A DNA stretch of 9,415 nt from Acidimicrobiaceae bacterium (GTDB taxonomy: Bacteria > Actinomycetota > Acidimicrobiia > Acidimicrobiales > Acidimicrobiaceae): NCBI GenBank assembly GCA_013044365.1, contig JABEUP010000117.1, positions 1 to 9,415 of the forward strand, in the 5' to 3' direction. This document shows positions 1 through 7,178 of the stretch, one piece after another. The position numbers and the translations under genes are program-made. The notes under the pieces were generated by a model. It made no database searches. It was not told the origin of the DNA and worked only from the letters and a program-made list of their open reading frames with translations. Every line of letters starts with the position of its first letter. The stretch's first letter is position 1.

Positions 1-336
1 CTGGTTCCATTAGTTCTATGGGAAGGCGACTGCACAACCCGGCTTGAGACGATTGCTGATATCCCAGCCGGAAAGGCTATCTACTGGTTTGAACGTACCG
101 ATCTCTTCCATGCCAAGGAGGTTCTTGGAGACGTGGTGTGCCTGCGGGGTAACGTCCCGGCCTCAATGCTGAATACCGGGACACCGGAGGAGGTCCGTGA
201 TTACTGCCGGAAACTGATTGAGGGCGTCGGCAAGAATGGCGGCTTCATCCTCGATGGAGGTATCGGCATTCCGGATGAAGCCCGGCTCGAGAACGTCAGG
301 GCAATGTTCCAGTCCGTCCACGATTTTAGTGCTTGA
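1..336 (+). CDS. URO-D superfamily methyltransferase, C-terminal fragment (candidate substrate:corrinoid methyltransferase)
   Basis: The frame is open from the first base to TGA at 334-336, giving 111 residues; the start lies left of the window. The fragment looks like the C-terminal part of a uroporphyrinogen-decarboxylase-fold protein: GNVPASML at residues 50-57, TGTPEEV at 59-65, YCRKLIE at 68-74, GGFILDGG at 80-87 and ENVRAM at 97-102. In this superfamily, proteins such as MtaA, MtbA, CmuA and the vanillate demethylase MtvB transfer methyl groups to or from a corrinoid. The neighbours (methyl-THF:corrinoid methyltransferase, corrinoid activase, methylene-THF reductase) point to a methyltransferase and not to haem biosynthesis. 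I infer that it moves a methyl group from a substrate to a corrinoid protein encoded further upstream. The His-x-Cys zinc motif of MtaA/MtbA is not seen; the matching stretch appears to be WEGDC at 7-11. The substrate is unknown. True uroporphyrinogen decarboxylase is unlikely. Confidence 0.85.
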   Translation: MVPLVLWEGDCTTRLETIADIPAGKAIYWFERTDLFHAKEVLGDVVCLRGNVPASMLNTGTPEEVRDYCRKLIEGVGKNGGFILDGGIGIPDEARLENVRAMFQSVHDFSA

Positions 337-372
337 AAGTGGATCATTGAATGAACAGTGAAGCCGAATTCT

Positions 373-407
373 GGAGATTAGTTGTAGTCCTCGGGGTCAT
401 AATCTCC
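373..407. repeat. 8-bp inverted repeat in the leader of the methylenetetrahydrofolate reductase gene
   Basis: GGAGATTA at 373-380 and its exact reverse complement TAATCTCC at 400-407 flank a 19-base loop. It lies in the 121-bp gap between the URO-D-type methyltransferase and the reductase, the widest gap in the + operon. No T-run follows, so it is not a standard intrinsic terminator. It could be an mRNA stability or processing hairpin, an operator half-site pair, or chance. Confidence 0.35.
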
Positions 408-457
408 TGCCGGGCTCCTGCGACCGATCAAGGTTCGCTAGCGGGATTGTTCGACTT

Positions 458-1906
458 ATGGAGATGACGCGGCATTGGGCGGTTCGGCGGGCGCGCATGT
501 TTGAGCGTATCTACCAGGGTTTGCACTGTCTGCTCATTCGGAGACGCGTACCTACAGCAGTATTGGGTTCAAAACATCTGGAGTCATTGTTCGTTTTCGG
601 TGAGCGTCACCTGAAGGGGCTCCTTTTTGACTGTCGGATGTGCGGACAGTGTATCCTTTCTGCCACTGGCATGTCTTGTCCCGTGAACTGCCCGAAATTG
701 ATGCGCAATGGTCCTTGCGGGGGAGTGCGTCCTGACGGGAACTGCGAGGTGGATGCGGAGATGCGCTGTGTTTGGGTTGAGGCGTGGGCGGGAAGTGAAC
801 GTATGGCAGGCGGATCAGCTATCAACGTTATCCAACCCCCTCTAGATTTCAGATTACGCGACACTTCGGCATGGCTCCGGTCAATCACTGGTTCAAGCCC
901 GCAGGTTCCAGTAAAAGCCCGCCGCGAAGCGGCGCGCGTACCAATGGCTGCAACCAGGGAAAATCATCTGGAGGAGGTGCTACGAGCCGGCCAATTCGCA
1001 GTTACCGCTGAACTATCTCCGCCAGATTCAGCAGATCCGCGTGGTGCTCTTCGGAAGGCTTCGGTGCTGTCTGAGATGGTCGACGCCATCAACATTACTG
1101 ACGGGTCAGGGGCAAACTGTCATATTTCCAGCATGAGTGTCGCCGCCTTGCTCGTGAACGAGGGTATTACGCCTGTCATGCAGGTCACTTGCCGCGACCG
1201 CAATCGAATTGCAATTCAAGGCGACATTTTAGGTGCTGCGGCACTTGGGATATCGAATCTTTTGTGCTTGACCGGCGATGCAATCGGTTCGGGAGATCAT
1301 CCGGATGCTGTTGCTGTTTGCGACCTGGACAGCATATCTCTTCTTGATACCGCTCGTACTATGAGGGACGAAGGCCGATTTCTCTCAGGTCGGATGCTGA
1401 CGAGCCGCCCAAATCTCTTTCTTGGCGCAGCAGCAAATCCGTTTTCTCCGCCTTACCAAATCCGGGCGCTGCACCTTGCTAAGAAAGTCTCAGCGGGAGC
1501 GCAGTTTATACAGACTCAGTACTGTTTCGACCTGCCTATGTTAGAGCGCTTTATGGGTCAGATCCGCGAATTGGAACTTGATCAGCGATGTTTCATATTA
1601 GTTGGAGTTGGCCCGCTCCCCTCGGCACGAACGGCCCGCTGGATGCGCGCATCGGTACCGGGTATTCACATACCTGACCAGGTAATAGATCGATTGGAGA
1701 GGGCGAAAGACCCAAAGCGAGAAGGCCGCCAGATGTGCATAGAGCTTATTCAGCAAATATGCGAGGTTGAGGGCATAGCCGGTATCCACGTTATGGCACA
1801 CCGGAACGAGGAGCTGATTGCTGATGTAATTCGGGAGTCGGCCGTACGCGGGTTGCAGCGCAAAGTAAGTCCTGGAACAAAGTTTGCCGGGGAGACAAAA
1901 TCTTGA
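458..1906 (+). CDS. metF: Fused MetV-MetF-type 5,10-methylenetetrahydrofolate reductase
   Basis: A 482-residue protein with two parts. Residues about 50-110 form a cysteine-rich module (C59, C62, C65, C74, C78, C87, C96, C104; MCGQC, NGPCGG) like the MetV/MTHFR C-terminal domain (PF12225), which is a separate protein in acetogens and probably binds a metal or Fe-S cofactor. Residues about 178-465 form a MetF flavoprotein barrel: AELSPP 184-189 with the expected catalytic Glu185, NITDG 212-216, TCRDRNR 244-250, LTGD 271-274, AANPF 325-329 and TQYCFD 353-358. The enzyme interconverts methylene-THF and methyl-THF. Beside methyl-THF:corrinoid methyltransferase it more likely oxidises methyl-THF made by demethylation; this is inference. 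The 458 start keeps the basic stretch RHWAVRRARMFE, which related fusions appear to share, although no strong ribosome site is visible. A start at 497 (Met14) is possible. The 121-bp gap before it holds an 8-bp inverted repeat. Confidence 0.9.
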   Translation: MEMTRHWAVRRARMFERIYQGLHCLLIRRRVPTAVLGSKHLESLFVFGERHLKGLLFDCRMCGQCILSATGMSCPVNCPKLMRNGPCGGVRPDGNCEVDAEMRCVWVEAWAGSERMAGGSAINVIQPPLDFRLRDTSAWLRSITGSSPQVPVKARREAARVPMAATRENHLEEVLRAGQFAVTAELSPPDSADPRGALRKASVLSEMVDAINITDGSGANCHISSMSVAALLVNEGITPVMQVTCRDRNRIAIQGDILGAAALGISNLLCLTGDAIGSGDHPDAVAVCDLDSISLLDTARTMRDEGRFLSGRMLTSRPNLFLGAAANPFSPPYQIRALHLAKKVSAGAQFIQTQYCFDLPMLERFMGQIRELELDQRCFILVGVGPLPSARTARWMRASVPGIHIPDQVIDRLERAKDPKREGRQMCIELIQQICEVEGIAGIHVMAHRNEELIADVIRESAVRGLQRKVSPGTKFAGETKS

Positions 1907-1925
1907 AATATGGAGTACCGCATAG

Positions 1926-2804
1926 ATGACGAAGTCGCAATTAACTATTATTGGGGAACGCATTAATCCTGGATTCAAAAGTACCAAGGAACTCTTCGAG
2001 AAGGAGGATCTGACTGGTATCGGGGAGCTTGCAAAACGCCAAGCATCTGCTGGGGCTGACTATCTGAATGTGAACATTGGATCTCGAGCGCTTACTGACA
2101 AATCATTTATGAAGGCGGTCATAGAAGCTATTCAAGAGGCAGTTGACCTGCCGCTTTGCTTCGACTTTCCCAATGCGGATGTGCAGGCAGTCTGTCTTGA
2201 AACCTATGACATCCAAAAAGCATTGGGCCGAATTCCGATTGTCAACTCAATTTCAGAGACGCGATGGGATATGCTTGAGTTGCTTGCCATTCGACCGTTC
2301 AAGGTGATCTTGATGGCGTCGGAACGTCTTGAAAACGGTGTCGGCCGCCCGAATAAATTTAGTACCGAAGTGGCCCAGGTGGCTAAACGCATGACAGAGA
2401 AATTGATATCCCGTCATGGGCTGTCAGCGGACGACATCTTCGTCGACGTATCCATCAGCGCCCTTTCTTCTGATACCGAGGGACTTCTGCAGATGGCGAT
2501 CGAAGGTATCAAGGCAATCAGCGGCGATCCCATGATGTCGGGGGTTCACTTGAGCGGAGGGCTCAGCAATATTGTCCAGCAACTCCCACCCAAAGCTGCT
2601 GATGGCTCGGACCTAAAGTCTCAGATCGAACGGGCTTTCCTCACCCTGGCAATGCCTTACGGTTTCGACACAGTGCTTGGGACGCCGTGGAAAGAGTATG
2701 AGCCGCTTCCACCCGACAGTCTCATACTCTCTCAATTTGAAGAGATTATCTCCGCCAGAGGGGTCGACGCAATGCGTCTTGTCCGCAAGCTCTATAGAGG
2801 GTAA
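1926..2804 (+). CDS. Methyltetrahydrofolate:corrinoid methyltransferase (AcsE/MtvA-like, pterin-binding barrel)
   Basis: A 292-residue protein that fits the pterin-binding (DHPS-like) TIM-barrel methyltransferases represented by AcsE and MtvA and by the folate domain of MetH. Visible family landmarks are GERIN 10-14, DYLNVN 45-50, FDFPN 79-83, VNSIS 106-110, VDVSISAL 173-180 and GGLSNI 211-216. Their Asp and Asn residues match the folate-binding positions known in AcsE. It should exchange a methyl group between a corrinoid protein and N5 of tetrahydrofolate in the cytoplasm. In a demethylation pathway it accepts the methyl from methyl-Co(III) and makes methyl-THF for the reductase encoded just upstream. 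It begins 19 bp after that gene, with GGAG at 1912-1915 ten bases before ATG. It has no cobalamin-binding module, so a separate corrinoid protein is required. Dihydropteroate synthase is excluded by the context and the GERIN motif. Confidence 0.93.
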   Translation: MTKSQLTIIGERINPGFKSTKELFEKEDLTGIGELAKRQASAGADYLNVNIGSRALTDKSFMKAVIEAIQEAVDLPLCFDFPNADVQAVCLETYDIQKALGRIPIVNSISETRWDMLELLAIRPFKVILMASERLENGVGRPNKFSTEVAQVAKRMTEKLISRHGLSADDIFVDVSISALSSDTEGLLQMAIEGIKAISGDPMMSGVHLSGGLSNIVQQLPPKAADGSDLKSQIERAFLTLAMPYGFDTVLGTPWKEYEPLPPDSLILSQFEEIISARGVDAMRLVRKLYRG

Positions 2805-2809
2805 TTAAG

Positions 2810-4069
2810 ATGTCACGACGGATCTTGGTTGCTGCGTCGATGTTCGATGGTCGGCGATACTGGAATGAGCGAGAGCACACGGTAGTGATCGACGGTGATC
2901 ACGTCAGCGAAGTAGTTGATGGTGATGCGTCCTCCGTTTTTGCCAGGCCGGGAGATGAAGTCGAGCATGTAGCGTTCCTGATGCCAGGACTGGTAGAAGG
3001 GCATGCGCACCTGTTTCTCAACGGAGGGGAATATGACACCTCTGCTCGCAGTGATTACCTGAAGTCTCCATTTGACAACATGATTGCTGTCGGAATGGAC
3101 AATATTCAGCGATCCATGGATGCGGGCGTAACGCTGTTACGTGATGCGGGAGACCGTTTTGGGGTAAATCATTTTATTCGGGCAGAAACTGCTGGTACCG
3201 AAATACCACTTCCGCGTGTGCGCTCAGCTGGATTAGGTGTGCGTGGACCCCGCGGCTACGGAGCTTTCATGGCGCAGGAGGTGGCTGATCCGTCTCGTAT
3301 TTCAGAAATAGTGGCTGGTTTGGCTATAGATTCTGACGATATCAAAGTGATTCTTACAGGTATTATCGATTTTGAGCTTGGCAGCGTGAAAGGAGTGCCG
3401 CAGTTCGACCTTGACGGATGCCGTACGATCGTGGCCTCGGCGCACTCAGCTGGTCGGCGGACGTTCGCACATTGCAGCGGTCTTGAAGGTCTTGCCATTG
3501 CAGTTGCAGCCGGCATAGATTCCATCGAACATGGATTTTTCATGAATGAAGAAATACTGCTCGTCATGGCGGAAAAACAGATCGCTTGGGTTCCCACCTT
3601 TTCTCCAGTGGACTTTCAGCGGCGGTCACCCCAGTGGTGTGGATGGTCCTCCGATACCATTGACAACCTCCGAAGGATTCTTGATGATCACGTCCGACAC
3701 GTAGCACTTGCTGCCCAGCTTGGCGTACCACTTGTGTGCGGTTCCGATGCGGGCAGCCATGGTGTACCACATGGATCAAGTCTTATTGACGAGATTGGAT
3801 TCCTTCTGTCGGCTGGGTTAACCATGGAGTCAGCTCTCGCTGCCGCCACCGAAGTTCCCCGCCGACTTTGGGGGGAAGCACCTGCGGGTCCTGTCAGAGG
3901 CGCAAGGGCAGAGATGGTCGTGTTGAATGACTCTCCTTTTGTCGACCCCACAGCGCTGCGCAGAGTCGCATCTGTTGTCTCCGGTGGGAAAGTAGTAAGA
4001 CCAGATGGAACCAAGGCCTTTCAGGACAGTCCGTCGATGCGCTCTATCGCGGACCGACCAGGCGGTTGA
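2810..4069 (+). CDS. Metal-dependent amidohydrolase of the imidazolonepropionase/Xaa-Pro dipeptidase-like group, substrate unknown
   Basis: A 419-residue protein with the full amidohydrolase-superfamily metal site. HAH at 65-67 follows PGLVEG, and Lys179 in DIKVILTG is at the position of the carbamylated bridging lysine in related enzymes. His221 (FAHC), His241 (SIEHG) and Asp313 (GSDAGSHG) complete the set. A C-terminal segment around 365-397 (MVVLNDSPF, VASVVSGGKVV) returns to the small beta-sandwich usual in this family. No signal peptide is seen, so it is probably cytoplasmic and hydrolyses a C-N bond in an amide, lactam or cyclic imide, or a similar bond. It starts 5 bp after the methyltransferase stop, with GAGG at 2797-2800 nine bases before ATG, and is followed closely by the corrinoid maintenance genes, so it belongs to the operon. 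No step of standard O-demethylation needs an amidohydrolase. It may act on the methylated substrate or its demethylated product; this is inference. Confidence 0.88.
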   Translation: MSRRILVAASMFDGRRYWNEREHTVVIDGDHVSEVVDGDASSVFARPGDEVEHVAFLMPGLVEGHAHLFLNGGEYDTSARSDYLKSPFDNMIAVGMDNIQRSMDAGVTLLRDAGDRFGVNHFIRAETAGTEIPLPRVRSAGLGVRGPRGYGAFMAQEVADPSRISEIVAGLAIDSDDIKVILTGIIDFELGSVKGVPQFDLDGCRTIVASAHSAGRRTFAHCSGLEGLAIAVAAGIDSIEHGFFMNEEILLVMAEKQIAWVPTFSPVDFQRRSPQWCGWSSDTIDNLRRILDDHVRHVALAAQLGVPLVCGSDAGSHGVPHGSSLIDEIGFLLSAGLTMESALAAATEVPRRLWGEAPAGPVRGARAEMVVLNDSPFVDPTALRRVASVVSGGKVVRPDGTKAFQDSPSMRSIADRPGG

Positions 4070-4074
4070 CCGGC

Positions 4075-4794
4075 ATGATCCCGGGTGATGTGGGAGAAAG
4101 CGAAGCCGTCAAGACCCTAGGGTTACAGCTGCTTTCTGAGGTCGAGCGAAGGCCCGGAAATATTCCCAAGCCATTGCTGCCGGTAGTAAGTGAAGCCCTG
4201 GGGATCATGAGGAATGAGCGGCTACTTGAGCCAGTAACTGTATCGAGGGTCTGGCCGGTACGGGAGGTAGACAATAGCGGGGTTGTCCTCAACGAGGGAA
4301 CCCGTTTTTTGCTTGATTCCGCCGATGAGTTGATGGCTGGTACTCGGAGCCTGGTCGTTGGCATATGTGGCATAGGAACAAATGTTGAGTTGCGGATTTC
4401 CGAGCTGTTCCATTCAAAACATTTTCGTCTTGCCTTGGCTATGGACGGATTTGCCAATCGCGCACTATTTCGATTGAGTGACCAGCTTCTAAAAAAATTG
4501 CGCCGGGAGGCAAGATCCTTTGGCATGCGTCTTGGCCAGCCTTTTGAGCCAGGTAATACCGGATTTCCGCTTGGCTGCCAGAACGATCTGGTTCGCTTGG
4601 CCGGTGGAGCCGAGGCAGGATTTTCAGTTACCGGGACTGGGATGGTTAGGCCTGGTCGTGCTCTTGATTTTATCGCGGCGATGGGCGATGGCCTTCCAAT
4701 TTGGCATGCAAGCAAACGTTGCGATAATTGCCCGAGCGGGACGCACTGTTTCAATAGGGTGACTCCTGTCAACAGGACTTCTCCAAATGCCTGA
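4075..4794 (+). CDS. MetH activation-domain-like protein (probable corrinoid reactivation partner)
   Basis: A 239-residue protein resembling free-standing relatives of the cobalamin-dependent methionine synthase activation domain. The centre has LVVGICGIG at 93-101; residues 158-169 (EPGNTGFPLGCQ) align with the PGY..WPL..Q stretch of that domain, and TGTGMVRPGRAL at 186-197 with its methionine/proline-rich SAM-site segment. The tail has a cysteine set, C216-x2-C219-x5-C225, followed by FNR; such tails are seen in anaerobe-type relatives and could hold a cluster or metal. In MetH this domain binds SAM and allows reductive remethylation of inactive cob(II)alamin. Here it may support the RACE protein whose gene overlaps its 3' end by 8 bp. 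ATG at 4075 is preferred over TTG at 4066 because AGGCGG (4060-4065) lies nine bases before the ATG but directly abuts the TTG. Family placement is by eye; its exact role is inferred. Confidence 0.75.
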   Translation: MIPGDVGESEAVKTLGLQLLSEVERRPGNIPKPLLPVVSEALGIMRNERLLEPVTVSRVWPVREVDNSGVVLNEGTRFLLDSADELMAGTRSLVVGICGIGTNVELRISELFHSKHFRLALAMDGFANRALFRLSDQLLKKLRREARSFGMRLGQPFEPGNTGFPLGCQNDLVRLAGGAEAGFSVTGTGMVRPGRALDFIAAMGDGLPIWHASKRCDNCPSGTHCFNRVTPVNRTSPNA

Positions 4795-6592
4795 ACCGAT
4801 GGCAGGGTACGGTAATTCCGGAAAAGCGGAGGGTCCCGCAAGTCATCTCGTTATATTTGAACCACCTGGTATTCCAATAGAGAGTATTGCTGGCGAGACA
4901 GTGTTGGAGAGTGCCCGGCGAACCGGGATTCGTCTCGTAGCCGCTTGCGGGGGGCGTGGCACCTGTAGAAGCTGCTACGTGCGGGTATTGGAGGGTACGT
5001 TTGACGGGGGTGAGGAGGGTGACGCCCAGCGCGCTTGCCAGATCCGTCCAATTTCATCCATCACCGTGGAACTCTCGGCACGGTCGCTATCTACGCCTGA
5101 ACGAACTGAAGTAGCTGGTACGGATGTTCCGGTGGAACTTGCTCCCATTATACGGGCAGTAGATGTTTCTGTGGTGCCGCCGTCGCTTGAGGACCGCTGT
5201 GCGGATGCGGAGCGATTGGCGATTGCGTTGGAACCTCATGGCGTAAAGCTTGCACCACTTGATCTCGAAGTCTTACACGCCCTTCCGCTAGCGCTTCGGC
5301 GTCAGCAATGGAGCGGAACGGCACTATTGTCGCGAGATACCAGACTCGTGGCATTTGCTGCCTCAGGAACTTCGCCTCTGGGCCTGGCCGTTGACTTCGG
5401 AACCACTAACGTCGCTGGTTATTTGGTTGACCTAGCCACTGGACGACGTCTTGCAGGTCGCGGAATCGAAAATTTACAGGCCGGATTTGGATCGGATGTT
5501 GTCACCCGTATTACCTATGCCACACGATCTGAAACGGGACACCAGAATCTGGTGCGGGCAGCCCGTCAGACATTATCGATGCTAACCCAGGCTCTTTGCG
5601 AATCGGCAAAGGCCAAACCTGCTGATATCGTCGACATTGTAATTTGTGGAAATACCGTGATGCACCACCTTTTTTTAGGGTTGCCGGTTGGAGCCCTGGG
5701 AGCTGCGCCGTTTGTTGCAGCAGCAAGCGGAGCGCTTGACTTTCCTGCTAGCGAATTGGGTCTTGGGCTGGCTCCCGGTTGCTTTATGCATCTTCTTCCT
5801 GGTATCGGAGGCTACGTTGGCGGTGATCATGTAGCGGCTTTACTTGCTACCCGTCATCATCACGTAGGTGGTGTGTCGCTTATTTTGGATATTGGGACCA
5901 ATACTGAGATCTCACTTTTGCGCGAGCAGGATGAAATCATCTCGATTTCAACTCCGTCGGGCCCAGCCCTGGAGGGAGGTCATATTGCCTGCGGAATGCG
6001 GGCAGGTGAAGGTGCTGTTGAGGGCGTTCGTGAAGATGGAAGCGGTGGTTTTGCGCTCACAACCATTGGAGGGGTACCCCCGGTTGGATTATGCGGCTCA
6101 GGGGTCCTCGACGCGGTTGCAGCAATGTTCCGCTCAGGAGCTATCGATCGAAGAGGGCGGATTTCGCCGGACGGGCCGGCAACCGTACAATTGGCTTCAG
6201 GCCGTGCAGTCAAGTTGGCGGATCCCGACCTATTCTTTACCCAAGATGATATACGGTCAGTGCAGCTAGCCAAGGCAGCGATTCGTGCTGGGGTTGACCT
6301 GTTGCTTGAGGAAGGAGGAGTGGGCGAGCAAGAGGTTAATCGGGTTATCGTGGCCGGTGCATTCGGTGCTTACATTGACCTTGAAAGTACGGTTGCCATT
6401 GGGCTGTTACCCGACATTCCGCTCGAGAGGTATATTCAGGTTGGGAACGCCGCCGGAGTAGGAGCCCGCCTCGCGCTCCTGTCGGCCGATGAGCGCGAAG
6501 AGGCTATCCGTTTGGCTAAGCGGGCAAGGGTTCTTGAACTGTCGGGATTACCACAGTTTCAAAAGGTATTTTTCCGCCGAATTGGGTTTTAG
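4787..6592 (+). CDS. RACE-type reductive activator of corrinoid proteins ([2Fe-2S] ferredoxin plus ASKHA ATPase, DUF4445)
   Basis: A 601-residue protein with the standard RACE order. An N-terminal ferredoxin-like domain (about 20-100) has C54-x5-C60-x2-C63 and C84 for a [2Fe-2S] cluster. A linker is followed by an ASKHA ATPase-type region: AVDFGTTNVAGY 201-212, GFGSDVVTRI 233-242, ICGNTVMHH 286-294, GGYVGGDH 341-348, LDIGTNTEI 367-375, GPALEGGHIACGMRA 392-406, LCGSGVLD 435-442, and VAGAFGAYIDLES 522-534. RACE proteins use ATP to drive uphill one-electron reduction of Co(II) to Co(I) in the corrinoid partner of methyltransferases. The start at 4787 overlaps the preceding gene by 8 bp, and AGGA lies about nine bases upstream, which suggests translational coupling. 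It closes the + operon. A Met at 4799 is an alternative start with a poorer upstream site. All four cluster cysteines are present, so it looks functional. Confidence 0.95.
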   Translation: MPEPMAGYGNSGKAEGPASHLVIFEPPGIPIESIAGETVLESARRTGIRLVAACGGRGTCRSCYVRVLEGTFDGGEEGDAQRACQIRPISSITVELSARSLSTPERTEVAGTDVPVELAPIIRAVDVSVVPPSLEDRCADAERLAIALEPHGVKLAPLDLEVLHALPLALRRQQWSGTALLSRDTRLVAFAASGTSPLGLAVDFGTTNVAGYLVDLATGRRLAGRGIENLQAGFGSDVVTRITYATRSETGHQNLVRAARQTLSMLTQALCESAKAKPADIVDIVICGNTVMHHLFLGLPVGALGAAPFVAAASGALDFPASELGLGLAPGCFMHLLPGIGGYVGGDHVAALLATRHHHVGGVSLILDIGTNTEISLLREQDEIISISTPSGPALEGGHIACGMRAGEGAVEGVREDGSGGFALTTIGGVPPVGLCGSGVLDAVAAMFRSGAIDRRGRISPDGPATVQLASGRAVKLADPDLFFTQDDIRSVQLAKAAIRAGVDLLLEEGGVGEQEVNRVIVAGAFGAYIDLESTVAIGLLPDIPLERYIQVGNAAGVGARLALLSADEREEAIRLAKRARVLELSGLPQFQKVFFRRIGF

Positions 6593-6772
6593 CAATCCCA
6601 CCAACTTGGGTGAGGAAATCCCGCCCGCGTTGACTTCGCGAAAGTATCTTTCGATCCAACCGAAGTATTTCCCCCGACCGTGTAAATTCGATTGACCGGT
6701 TACCGGGATCGTTAGAGAATTTACTACGGTCACGTCGATATTAAATAGAGGTTGAGGCGCGTCATTGCGAGG
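6593..6772. other. Convergent intergenic region without a convincing terminator
   Basis: This 180-bp gap lies between the ends of two convergent transcription units. It holds two short hairpins: CGAAAG-TAT-CTTTCG at 6639-6653 and CCGG-TTA-CCGG at 6696-6706. Neither is followed by a T-run on either strand, so a Rho-independent terminator cannot be claimed. I see no gene here. Confidence 0.5.
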
Positions 6773-7105
6773 CTAGAAGCTGAGTACGGTGTAGCCTTGG
6801 GTAGCGAAAGTCTCCACTTCGGCGCCGGCAGGTAACAGTCCGATTGGCCGCGATGAAAATTCGTCGCTTAGTCCATACTGATCGACCAGGGCAGAGCAGG
6901 CGTTTGGAGATATTCCAGCTTCAATCAGACCTTTAATCCCCTCGTCGATCTTCCCGCTGCCTGCCAGTTTCACGCCCGGCCCGAAAAACAATACGCGGAC
7001 ATCGGCTCCCCGGTTTTCCTTTATTCTCCGTGCCATTACCAGTCCCGGCATTACTTTGTCAGCGTCGTTGGATATTATCAAGAAAGCAACCTTTGCTTGG
7101 GCCAT
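6773..7105 (-). CDS. DsrE-family small protein
   Basis: A 110-residue protein with the pattern of a DsrE/DsrF-like alpha/beta protein: KVAFLIIS at 5-12, a first helix around 16-29, VRVLFFGPGVKLA at 36-48, and a single cysteine, C70, within SPNACSALVDQYGL (66-79). In sulfur-trafficking members of this family a cysteine in this region carries sulfane sulfur. Many DsrE-like proteins, however, have no known role. There are no membrane segments or signal peptide. It lies 73 bp downstream of the MarR gene on the same strand and is probably co-transcribed with it, divergently from the Rieske genes. Its ribosome site (GAGAG upstream on the minus strand) is weak. Similarity is by fold pattern and local motif only; a role in redox sensing or thiol chemistry of this locus is speculative. 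Confidence 0.75.
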   Translation of the reverse strand: MAQAKVAFLIISNDADKVMPGLVMARRIKENRGADVRVLFFGPGVKLAGSGKIDEGIKGLIEAGISPNACSALVDQYGLSDEFSSRPIGLLPAGAEVETFATQGYTVLSF

Positions 7106-7178
7106 AGTTTCACTCTCATTTCTTTCATGTTTTGATTAGGGTCAGTTGGTTGTGCATCAGGGTTACGCCGCTTTGTAC

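Noticed and set aside
351..467. A 38-codon frame with a hydrophobic stretch (LVVVLGVIIS) starting at ATG 351 and overlapping the reductase start
   Set aside because: It has no recognisable family, only a weak upstream GTGGA, and overlaps a real gene start. Short open frames of this length are expected by chance.
4044..4841. A 265-codon open frame on the minus strand
   Set aside because: It lies antisense to the MetH activation-like gene, which has family motifs, a ribosome site and operon spacing. The minus-strand translation shows no recognisable domain.
5868..6269. A 133-codon + frame inside the RACE gene
   Set aside because: It overlaps the ASKHA motifs of the RACE protein in another frame and encodes no recognisable protein.
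6639..6706. Two short hairpins in the convergent gap as possible bidirectional terminators
   Set aside because: Stems are only six and four base pairs and no T-run follows on either strand.
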